Below are positions 34,947 to 42,853 of a stretch of 64,000 nucleotides of DNA, one piece after another. Each line of letters starts with the position of its first letter. Position 1 is the first letter of the stretch. The notes under the pieces are model-generated. The model saw nothing but the letters and a program-made list of their open reading frames with translations, was not told the DNA's origin and did not search any database. Source of the DNA: Roseateles_B sp041913905 (GTDB taxonomy: Bacteria; Pseudomonadota; Gammaproteobacteria; Burkholderiales; Burkholderiaceae_C); assembly GCA_041913905.1 (NCBI GenBank), contig JAYSEK010000020.1, forward strand, positions 27,796-91,795, given 5' to 3'. The position numbers were made by a program, and so were the translations under genes.

Positions 34947-36461
34947 ATGCCGAAGACCGAAGCCAGCACCCCACTCAGTGCCGAACACTGCTACCCCGCC
35001 CTGCTGGCGCGTGACGCCCGCTTCGATGGCCTCTGGTTCGTCGGCGTCAGCTCCACCGGGGTCTACTGCCGGCCGGTCTGCCGGGTGAAGGCGCCGCGGC
35101 GCGAGAACTGCCGCTTCTTCGCCAACGCCGCCCAGGCCGAGGCCGCGGGCTACCGCCCCTGCCTGCGCTGCCGCCCCGAGACGGCGCCCGCCGCCGATTG
35201 GCGCTGGAGCGTCACCGATGCCAGTCGTACGCTGGCCCGGCAGGCGGCGGAGCTGATCGCCGCCGATCCCCGCCAGAACGTCAGCACGCTGGCGCAGCGG
35301 ATGGGCTTGAGCAGCCGGCATCTGCAGCGCATCTTCGAGGCCGAGCACGGCGTGTCGCCCCTGGCCTATCTGCACACCCGCCGGCTGCTGCTGGCCAAGC
35401 AGCTGCTGATGGACAGCCCGATGGGCATGGCCGACGTGGCCGAAGCAGCGGGCTTCGGCAGCCTGCGCCGCTTCAACGCGCTGTTCCAGCAGCACTACCG
35501 GATGCAGCCCAGCCGGCTGCGCAAGGCGGGCGAGCTGCCGGCGGCCGTCACCGCCTGCGGCGAACCGGCCCTGCGCCTGGGCTATCGCCCGCCGCTGGCG
35601 GTGGACGCCTTGCTGGCCTTCCTGGAGGCGCGCGCCGTGCCTGGCGTCGAGCATGTGGATCGCAGCCAGCAGCTGCTCACCCGCAGCCTGCGACTGCAGC
35701 ACCAGGGCCAGTGGGTCTGCGGCCGTCTGGTGATTCGATTCCAACCGGAACGCAGCACGGTGCTGCTGTCGCCCTGCTCGTCGCTCTGGTCCGCCGCGGG
35801 CAGCCTCATCCCCCTGGTGCGACGCTGGCTGGATCTGGATGCGGCACCCGAGACCATCCAGCTGCAGTTGGCCGGCCTGCCCGCGACGGAACCCGGCCTG
35901 CGCCTGCCCGGCTGTCTGGACCGCTACGAGCTGGCCGTGCGCGCCGTGCTGGGTCAGCAGGTGACGGTGGCGGCCGCGCGCACCCTGGCTTCGCGGCTCG
36001 TCGAACGATTCGGCGAGCCGCTGCCGGAGGGCCATCAGACGCCACAGGTGCAGCGCCTGTTCCCGCGCCCCGAGCAGATGGCCGGTCTGGCCGTGGAGCA
36101 GATCGCCGAACTGGGCATCATCCGGACCCGCGCGCAGGCGCTGATCACCCTGGCGCAGCGCTGGCCGGAACTGGCCTTTGCGCGCCAGCAAGGCGGCCAG
36201 GCCGAGGCCTTGGCCGAGCTGCAGGCGCTTCCCGGCATCGGCCCCTGGACCGCCCAGTACATGCTGATGCGCGGCTGGAGCGCGCCGGACCTCTTCCTGC
36301 CTGGCGACGTGGTCCTCAAGCAGCAGCTGAGCAAGCCCGGCCTGCCGCCGCCGAGCCCCAAGGCTCTGGCCCAGCGCGCCCAGGCCTTCAGCCCGTATCG
36401 TTCGTACGCCGTGCTGCAGCTGTGGCACCGCGCAGCGCAAACCGCCCGAAGCAAGACCTGA
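34947..36461 (+). CDS. Ada-AlkA fusion: methyl-sensing regulator and 3-methyladenine DNA glycosylase
   Basis: A 504-residue fusion. Residues 1-80 are the Ada zinc domain with C41, C45, C72 and C75 (GVYCRPVCRVK, PCLRCRPE); C41 is the likely phosphotriester methyl acceptor. Residues ~95-195 form an AraC-type DNA-binding domain (NVSTLAQRMGLSSRHLQRIF and MADVAEAAGFGSLRRFNALF). The rest is AlkA: an N-terminal beta domain and a helix-hairpin-helix glycosylase (LQALPGIGPWTAQYMLMRGW, then the Asp in FLPGDVVLKQQL). The Ada O6-methylguanine transferase domain is absent. It would sense and repair alkylation damage. Its last codons fall in a 15-bp dispersed repeat. Confidence 0.93.
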   Translation: MPKTEASTPLSAEHCYPALLARDARFDGLWFVGVSSTGVYCRPVCRVKAPRRENCRFFANAAQAEAAGYRPCLRCRPETAPAADWRWSVTDASRTLARQAAELIAADPRQNVSTLAQRMGLSSRHLQRIFEAEHGVSPLAYLHTRRLLLAKQLLMDSPMGMADVAEAAGFGSLRRFNALFQQHYRMQPSRLRKAGELPAAVTACGEPALRLGYRPPLAVDALLAFLEARAVPGVEHVDRSQQLLTRSLRLQHQGQWVCGRLVIRFQPERSTVLLSPCSSLWSAAGSLIPLVRRWLDLDAAPETIQLQLAGLPATEPGLRLPGCLDRYELAVRAVLGQQVTVAAARTLASRLVERFGEPLPEGHQTPQVQRLFPRPEQMAGLAVEQIAELGIIRTRAQALITLAQRWPELAFARQQGGQAEALAELQALPGIGPWTAQYMLMRGWSAPDLFLPGDVVLKQQLSKPGLPPPSPKALAQRAQAFSPYRSYAVLQLWHRAAQTARSKT

Positions 36462-36465
36462 CCCC
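36451..36465 (+). repeat. 15-bp repeat GCAAGACCTGACCCC, copy 2
   Basis: Exact copy that spans the stop codon of the ada-alkA gene and the 4-bp gap before the EamA gene ATG. It encodes the last residues (SKT) and the TGA of the upstream protein. Confidence 0.5.
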
Positions 36466-37395
36466 ATGCAAGACCACGCTCGACTCGACCTGGCCGAACT
36501 GAGCCTGCTGGCCGCCATCTGGGGCGCGTCCTTCCTGTTCCTGCGCCTGGGGGCGCCCGAGTTCGGGCCCTTGGCCCTGGCCTTCGTGCGGGTCGCAGGA
36601 GCCAGCCTCTTCCTGCTGCCCCTGCTGGCCTGGCAAGGCGGCCGCGACGGCCTGCTGGCCTTGCGGCGCGAGTGGCGCCCGCTGCTGCTGGTCGCGCTGC
36701 TCAACAGTGCCCTGCCCTTTGCGCTGTTCAGCTACGCCGCCCTTTCCATCACGGCCGGCATGTCCAGCATCCTGAACGCCACCACGCCCATGTGGGGCGC
36801 GCTGGTGGCGGCCGTCTGGCTGAGCCAGCGTCTGGACGCCGGTCGGCTCCTGGGCTTGGTGCTGGGCTTTGCCGGCGTGGTCTTCCTGGCCTGGGAGCAG
36901 GCCAGCTTCAAGCCGGGTGGCAGCGGCTGGGCCATCCTGGCCTGCCTGGGCGCCACCTGCTGCTACGGCATTGCCGCCAGCGCGACGAAGAAGTACCTCG
37001 CCCAGACGCGTCCCCTGGCGGTGGCCACGGGCAGCCAGCTCTTCGCCGCCCTGCTGCTGGCCTGGCCCGCCGCCCGGCAGTGGCCGGCGCAGACGCCCGG
37101 CATGACCGCCTGGCTCAGTGCCATCGCGCTGGCCCTGCTGTGCTCGGGCCTGGCCTACATCCTCTATTTCCGGCTGATGAAGCGGGCGGGCCCCAGCTAT
37201 GCGCTGTCGGTCACCTTCCTGATCCCCGTCTTCGCGGTGCTGTGGGGCGCGGTCTTCCTCAAGGAATCGCTGACGCTACACATGCTCGGCGGCTGTGCCA
37301 TCGTGCTGCTGGGCACGGCCCTGGCCATCGGTGTGTTGAAGCTGCCGGGTTCAAGGCCCGGGCCGCCTGAGCGTCTTCGGGGCCGCCGCCGGTAA
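36466..37395 (+). CDS. EamA/DMT-family membrane transporter
   Basis: A 309-residue protein with about ten hydrophobic helices and two EamA repeats: residues ~10-145 (LSLLAAIWGASFLFLRLG; LNATTPMWGALVAAVWL) and ~155-290 (AILACLGATCCYGIAAS; YALSVTFLIPVFAVLWGAVF). Members export metabolites or amino acids; the substrate is not predictable. The ATG is 4 bp after the ada-alkA stop. Standard length. Confidence 0.88.
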   Translation: MQDHARLDLAELSLLAAIWGASFLFLRLGAPEFGPLALAFVRVAGASLFLLPLLAWQGGRDGLLALRREWRPLLLVALLNSALPFALFSYAALSITAGMSSILNATTPMWGALVAAVWLSQRLDAGRLLGLVLGFAGVVFLAWEQASFKPGGSGWAILACLGATCCYGIAASATKKYLAQTRPLAVATGSQLFAALLLAWPAARQWPAQTPGMTAWLSAIALALLCSGLAYILYFRLMKRAGPSYALSVTFLIPVFAVLWGAVFLKESLTLHMLGGCAIVLLGTALAIGVLKLPGSRPGPPERLRGRRR

Positions 37396-37513
37396 GCTCC
37401 TCCCCCCATACAGTGCGAGCAAGCGTGCATTCCGAACGGATACGCCAGCCCGCACTGGCCGCAGGCCATGCAGAATTTCCGGCATGGCCTGGATGGCCAG
37501 GAAGGGGCCCGAG

Positions 37514-38650
37514 ATGCAAGTCGAACAGCTGACGCTCCGGCAGGGAGCGGATGTCACGGGCAGGCTGGCGAGCCTGCAGGCAGTGCAACCCAACCTGCTG
37601 CTGGTCTTTGGCTCCGTCGACTGGCTTCGACAGGTGGCCGAACCGCTGCTTGAAGCCTTCCCCGAGGCGCTGCGCATGGGCTGCACCACGGCCGGTGAAA
37701 TCTCGGCCGATGGCGTCAGCGACGACACCTGCGTGCTGACGGCCGTGCGCTTTGACAAATGCCGGCCCCTGCAGGTCTCGACGCGGCTGGCCAGCATGGC
37801 GGATTCGGAGGATGCCGGTCGCCGCCTCGCCGCGCAGCTCCCGCGTGACGGCCTGCGTGCGGTGCTGATCCTGGGCCAGGGCGTCGCCATCAATGGCAGC
37901 GCGCTCATCATCGGCATGACCGAGGTGCTGGGCCCGGACGTCCCCATCACCGGCGGTCTGGCCGGTGACGCCGCAGCCTTCACCGAGACCTGGGTCTTGA
38001 ACCAGTCCGGCGTGCACCACGACGAACTCGTCTGCCTGGGTTTGTACGGCGATGCCTTGCGCTTCTCGCACGGCTCCTTCGGCGGCTGGTCGCCCTTCGG
38101 CCCCGCACGCAAGGTGACGCGCTGCGATCACAACGTGCTGTACGAGCTCGATGGCGAGCCCGCGCTCGACATCTACAAACGCTACCTCGGCGACCACGCC
38201 AGCGGGCTGCCGGCCTCCGGCCTGCTCTTTCCCTTCGCCATGCTGGGCAGCGACCACAGCGACATCGGACTGATCCGCACCATCCTGGCGGTGGATGAAA
38301 GCGTCGGCAGCCTCACGCTGGCCGGCGAGATCGATCCCGACGGCTATCTGCGCCTCATGCACGCGGGCACCGATGCGCTGGTGGAAGGCGCGGAGGCCGC
38401 CGCACATGCCGCCCGGCAAATGCAGGAAGGCGATGGTTCGGGTCTGGTGCTGCTGGTGAGCTGCGTCGGCCGCAAGCTGGTGATGGGCGGGCGCGTGGAC
38501 GAGGAAATCGAAGCCGTGGCCGAGGTCTTTGGCCAGGGCGCCTGCATTGCGGGCTTCTACTCCAACGGCGAAATCAGCCCCTTCACCGGCAACCGCGAGT
38601 GCAAGCTCCACAACCAGACCATGACCATCACCCACATCGCCGAAGGCTGA
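37514..38650 (+). CDS. FIST-domain sensory protein
   Basis: A 378-residue protein with FIST N (about residues 25-215, including LLLVFGSVDWL and TAGEISADGVSDDT) and FIST C domains (about 220-360, including AGFYSNGEISPFTG). FIST domains are sensory modules thought to bind small ligands such as amino acids. It has no transmembrane segment or output domain, so it probably passes its signal to the PAS hybrid kinase 7 bp downstream. ATG 37514 is preferred; an in-frame ATG at 37484 would add ten residues. Confidence 0.87.
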   Translation: MQVEQLTLRQGADVTGRLASLQAVQPNLLLVFGSVDWLRQVAEPLLEAFPEALRMGCTTAGEISADGVSDDTCVLTAVRFDKCRPLQVSTRLASMADSEDAGRRLAAQLPRDGLRAVLILGQGVAINGSALIIGMTEVLGPDVPITGGLAGDAAAFTETWVLNQSGVHHDELVCLGLYGDALRFSHGSFGGWSPFGPARKVTRCDHNVLYELDGEPALDIYKRYLGDHASGLPASGLLFPFAMLGSDHSDIGLIRTILAVDESVGSLTLAGEIDPDGYLRLMHAGTDALVEGAEAAAHAARQMQEGDGSGLVLLVSCVGRKLVMGGRVDEEIEAVAEVFGQGACIAGFYSNGEISPFTGNRECKLHNQTMTITHIAEG

Positions 38651-38657
38651 GCCCCGC

Positions 38658-41600
38658 ATGCTGAGCGACCCGCCGCGCCCGATGCACAAGCTGCTGGCAC
38701 GCCAGACGCGCCGGCTGCTGGGCTGCGATGAGTCCGCGCTGCCGGAGGTGCTGAAGGAGCTGAGCGCGCTCGCGGGCCAGAGCGGCATCTCGCCGGCCGC
38801 CGCGCGGCTGCTGACGGGTCTGGACGGCTTTCTGACTCGCGTGGGAGAAGCCTACGAGCATTGCGACCGCGACCTCGACCTCAAGACGCGCAGCCTGGAC
38901 CTCAGCTCGGTGGAGCTGACGGCCACCAACGAGCGCCTGCGCACCGAGCTGGCCAGCCGCACCCGCGCCATCGACTCCCTGCGTGAAACGGCCCAGGGGC
39001 TGATGCAATCCATCGATGCCGACCTCCCGCCTCTGCAGGACGACAACCTCGAGTCCCTGTCGCGGCTGATGGCAGCACTGGTGCGCCAGCGCGAGGAAAG
39101 CCAGCGGCGCCTGCAGTCGGCGCTGAAGGAGCTAGCCGACCAGAAGTTCGCGCTGGACGAGCACAGCATCGTCAGCATCACAGACATGACCGGCCGCATC
39201 GTCTACGTGAACGACAAATTCATGGAAATCAGCGGCTACACGCGCGAGGAGCTGCTGGGCGCCAACCATCGCCTGATCAACTCAGGCCATCATTCGCAGA
39301 CCTTTTTCGAGCACCTGTGGGCGACCATCAGCGCCGGGCAGGTCTGGCATGGCGAGATCTGCAACCGGGCCAAGACCGGCGGCCTGTACTGGGAGCAGGC
39401 CACCATCGTGCCTTTGCTGAACACGCAGGGGCATCCGGAACAGTTCATCGCCATCCGCACCGAGATCACAGAGCGCAAGCTCATGGAAGCGGCGCTGCAG
39501 GCGGCGGAATCGCGGCTGCGCCACATCACCAACGCCGTGCCCGGCGTGCTGTTCCAGTGCCATGTGCCGCTGGATGGCGGCCCGCCGCGCTACACCTTCG
39601 TCAGCGAGCGGCTGAAGGAGCTGCGCGGCATCGAGCCGGCCGCCCTGCTGGCCGATGGACGCATCTCGGGGCAACAGCTCTTTGACGAAGACCGCGAGCG
39701 CTGCACGGCCAGCTCGCTCAAGGCCGCACAGCAGCGCACCAGTTGGCGCGACGACTTCCGCATCCGCCTTCCCGACGGCAGCATGCGCTGGCTGCGCGGC
39801 GAAAGCCGGCCCGAGCCCGAGCTGGCCGCAGACGGCTCCGTGGTGTTCTCCGGGCTCTGGCAGGACATCACGCCCCTGAAGGAGGCGCATGGCCGGCTGC
39901 GCGACATCACCGAAAGCATCCCGGTGGCGGTGTTCCAGATCGTGCGCCCGGTGGACGGGCCGCCGCGCATCGCCTTCTGCAGCGCGGCGCTGCAGCGCAT
40001 CTGCGGGCTGTCGGCGGAACTCGCAATGGCGGAACCGGACGCCATGATGGCCTGCGTGCACCCCGAGGACCGCGATCGCATGGTGGCGTCCTTCGCGGAG
40101 TCCGCCCGCAGCCTGCAGGCCTGGTCGCTGGACTACCGCCTGATCCACCAGGACAGCGGCGCCGTCGTCTGGGTGCACGGCGAAGCCCGCACCCAGACCA
40201 CGCCCGAAGGCGGCATCGAATGGAACGGCTACCTGGCCGACGTGACGGAGGCCCGCGCGGTGTCGGAGGAGCTGCACCGCGCCAAGGATGAAGCCGAGTC
40301 GGCCAACCGGGCGAAGTCGGACTTCCTGGCCAATATGAGCCACGAAATACGCACCCCGATGAACGGCATCATCGGCATGACGGAGCTGGCCCTGGACGGC
40401 ACACTGACGGCGCAGCAGCACGAGTACCTCAGCGTCGTGCGGTCCTCGGCGGACTCGCTGCTGCGCGTCATCAACGACATCCTGGACTTCTCCAAGATCG
40501 AGGCCGGCAAGCTGCTGATCGAGCACATTCCCTTTTCGCTGGAACCCTTGGCCCAGGACGTGCTGAAGACCCTGGCCGTGCGCGCGGCCGACAAGGGCCT
40601 GGCCCTGCGCTGCGAGCTCGCACCGCACCTGCCGTCCCGCCTGCTGGGCGACCCCGGACGGCTGCGCCAGGTGCTGATCAACCTGCTGGGCAATGCCGTC
40701 AAGTTCACCGAGCAGGGCGGCGTGGTGCTGAGCATCCGGCCAGGCCCGGGCGCGATGATGACCTTCACCATCACCGACACCGGCATCGGCATCCCCGCCG
40801 ACAAGCTGAGCTCCATCTTCGACGCCTTCGCGCAGGAAGACAGCTCCATCACGCGCCGCTACGGTGGCACCGGCCTTGGGCTGACCATTTCCGCGCGGCT
40901 GGTCGACGCCATGAAGGGGCGGATCTGGGTGGACAGCCAGCCGGGCCAGGGCAGCCAGTTTCACGTCTGCCTGCCGCTGATCGCCGAGGGCCTGGAGGAG
41001 CTGCCGCCGGCCAGCAGCAGCGTCAGCGCCGGCACCATCACCGAGATGGCACCGGCCGCCGCCTCGCTCAAGGTGCTGCTGGTGGAGGACCACCCGGTCA
41101 ACCAGCGCCTGGCGGCCCAGCTGCTGGAACGCTGGGGCCACAGCGTCGTGCTGGCGGACAACGGCCAACAGGCGCTGGACCTGCTGGCCCACACGCGCTT
41201 CGACCTCATCCTGATGGACATGATGATGCCGGTGCTGGACGGCCTGGAGACGACCCGGCGCTACCGGGCCATGGAGCGTGGCCCACGAACACCCATCATC
41301 GCGATGACGGCCAAGGCCATGCAGGGCGATCGCGACAACTGCCTGGCCGCCGGCATGGACGACTACCTCTCCAAGCCGCTGGACCTGCGCGAGTTCCAGC
41401 GCATGGTCCAGCGCCATGCCGCGGCGCGCGCCACGAGTCCTGCGCCCGCCTTCGACTATGCGCAGGGGCTGGCCAGCGTCGACCAGGACATCGTCGGCAT
41501 CATCGCGCCCATCTTCATGCAGCAATGGCCGGTGGACGAGCAGCGCCTGCGCCAGGCCCTGGCGCAGCGCGACCAGGACACCCTCATGCACACCGCCCAC

Positions 41601-41774
41601 GCCCTCAAGTCGACGCTGCGCATGTTCGGCGCAACGCCGCTGGCCGAGCTGGCCGCCCGCGTCGAAGCACAGGCCGAGCACGGAGACTGCGGTGGCATGG
41701 ACTTGCAGCTGGAAGCGCTGTGGCGCGGCGTCCCGCAGCTGCTGGCCGTGCTGCCATCGGGAGAGCGCTCATGA
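38658..41774 (+). CDS. Hybrid sensor histidine kinase with three PAS, REC and HPt domains
   Basis: A 1,038-residue cytoplasmic kinase. The order is a helical/coiled-coil N terminus (1-160), PAS1 (about 165-275, IVYVNDKFMEISGYTREELLG), PAS2 (285-410), PAS3 (412-535), and HisKA with H562 in NMSHEIRTPMNGIIG. HATPase follows (TDTGIGIPADKLSSIF; YGGTGLGLTISARL), then REC with D854 (LILMDMMMPVLDGLE), and HPt with H981 (HALKSTLRMFGA). No membrane helices were seen. It likely receives input from the FIST protein upstream and phosphorylates the HD-GYP regulator, whose ATG overlaps its stop. Confidence 0.93.
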   Translation: MLSDPPRPMHKLLARQTRRLLGCDESALPEVLKELSALAGQSGISPAAARLLTGLDGFLTRVGEAYEHCDRDLDLKTRSLDLSSVELTATNERLRTELASRTRAIDSLRETAQGLMQSIDADLPPLQDDNLESLSRLMAALVRQREESQRRLQSALKELADQKFALDEHSIVSITDMTGRIVYVNDKFMEISGYTREELLGANHRLINSGHHSQTFFEHLWATISAGQVWHGEICNRAKTGGLYWEQATIVPLLNTQGHPEQFIAIRTEITERKLMEAALQAAESRLRHITNAVPGVLFQCHVPLDGGPPRYTFVSERLKELRGIEPAALLADGRISGQQLFDEDRERCTASSLKAAQQRTSWRDDFRIRLPDGSMRWLRGESRPEPELAADGSVVFSGLWQDITPLKEAHGRLRDITESIPVAVFQIVRPVDGPPRIAFCSAALQRICGLSAELAMAEPDAMMACVHPEDRDRMVASFAESARSLQAWSLDYRLIHQDSGAVVWVHGEARTQTTPEGGIEWNGYLADVTEARAVSEELHRAKDEAESANRAKSDFLANMSHEIRTPMNGIIGMTELALDGTLTAQQHEYLSVVRSSADSLLRVINDILDFSKIEAGKLLIEHIPFSLEPLAQDVLKTLAVRAADKGLALRCELAPHLPSRLLGDPGRLRQVLINLLGNAVKFTEQGGVVLSIRPGPGAMMTFTITDTGIGIPADKLSSIFDAFAQEDSSITRRYGGTGLGLTISARLVDAMKGRIWVDSQPGQGSQFHVCLPLIAEGLEELPPASSSVSAGTITEMAPAAASLKVLLVEDHPVNQRLAAQLLERWGHSVVLADNGQQALDLLAHTRFDLILMDMMMPVLDGLETTRRYRAMERGPRTPIIAMTAKAMQGDRDNCLAAGMDDYLSKPLDLREFQRMVQRHAAARATSPAPAFDYAQGLASVDQDIVGIIAPIFMQQWPVDEQRLRQALAQRDQDTLMHTAHALKSTLRMFGATPLAELAARVEAQAEHGDCGGMDLQLEALWRGVPQLLAVLPSGERS

Positions 41775-42853
41775 ACCGACTGCGCCAGGTTCTGGTCGTG
41801 GACGATGCGCCGGTCAACCTGGCGCTCTTCGAGGTGCTGGTGAAGCGTCTGGGCGGCTGCGAGGTGTGCTCCTTCAGCAGTGCCCTGGAGGCCCTGGGCT
41901 GGCTGGACCAGCATGACGTGGACCTGATCGTCGTCGACTACATGATGCCTCAGCTCAACGGCCTGGACTTCATCGTGGCCGCGCGCGCCAAGCCCGGCCT
42001 GGAGACCGTGCCCATCCTGATGATCACCGCCAATGACCAGAAGGAGGTGCGCTACCGGGCCTTGCGCTCCGGCGCCTCCGACTTCCTGACCAAGCCGGTG
42101 GACCGCGCCGAATTCGAGGCCCGCGCCACCAACCTGCTGTCGCTCAGCGATGCCCGGCGCCAGCTGGCGGACCGCGCGACCTGGCTGGCGGAAGAAGTGC
42201 GCAAGGCCACCGCACTGATCGCGCAGCGCGAGCATGAGACGGTGATCCGCCTCTCCCGCGCCGCGGAGTACCGCGACCCCGAGACCGGCGCCCACATCCT
42301 GCGCATGGCGCACTACTCGCACCTGATCGCCCGGCAGCTGGCACTGAGCCCGGCCGAGCAGGAGCTCATCCTCGTGGCCGCGCCCTTGCATGACATCGGC
42401 AAGGTCGGCGTGGCGGACGCCATCCTGCTCAAGCCCGGCCGGCTCACGCCTGACGAGTTCCAGCTGATGAAGCAGCACACCGTCTACGGCTATGAAATCC
42501 TGCGGGACAGCAACTCGGAAATCCTGCAGGCCGGCGCCAGCATCGCGCTGGGACACCACGAAAAGTTCGACGGCAGCGGCTATCCCAACGGGCTCAAGGG
42601 CGAGCACATTCCCATCTTCAGCCGCATCGTCGCCGTGGCCGACGTATTCGATGCCCTGACCTCAGCGCGCCCCTACAAGCCGGCCTGGCCCCTGGAGGAG
42701 GCCTCGCAATGGATCCAGAGCCAGTCTGGCTCGCACTTCGACCCGGCCTGCGTGGCCGTGTTCTTCGAGCATTGGGACGAAGTGCTGCAAATCCGCGAGC
42801 GCTTCCGCGACGAGGGGGAAGCCTGGCCGTCGATGATGGCGGAGTTCAACTGA
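41771..42853 (+). CDS. Response regulator with HD-GYP c-di-GMP phosphodiesterase domain
   Basis: A 360-residue regulator: receiver domain with D56 (IVVDYMMPQLNGLDF) and the Lys in FLTKPVDRAEF, a helical linker, and an HD-GYP domain. Catalytic signatures are intact: H207-D208 in APLHDIGKVGVAD, HHEKFDGSGYPNGLKGE (262-278), and ADVFDALTSARPYK. It should hydrolyse c-di-GMP when phosphorylated. The ATG overlaps the hybrid kinase stop by 4 bp; residues upstream in this frame belong to the kinase gene. Its last 8 bp overlap the convergent ligA. Confidence 0.94.
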   Translation: MNRLRQVLVVDDAPVNLALFEVLVKRLGGCEVCSFSSALEALGWLDQHDVDLIVVDYMMPQLNGLDFIVAARAKPGLETVPILMITANDQKEVRYRALRSGASDFLTKPVDRAEFEARATNLLSLSDARRQLADRATWLAEEVRKATALIAQREHETVIRLSRAAEYRDPETGAHILRMAHYSHLIARQLALSPAEQELILVAAPLHDIGKVGVADAILLKPGRLTPDEFQLMKQHTVYGYEILRDSNSEILQAGASIALGHHEKFDGSGYPNGLKGEHIPIFSRIVAVADVFDALTSARPYKPAWPLEEASQWIQSQSGSHFDPACVAVFFEHWDEVLQIRERFRDEGEAWPSMMAEFN

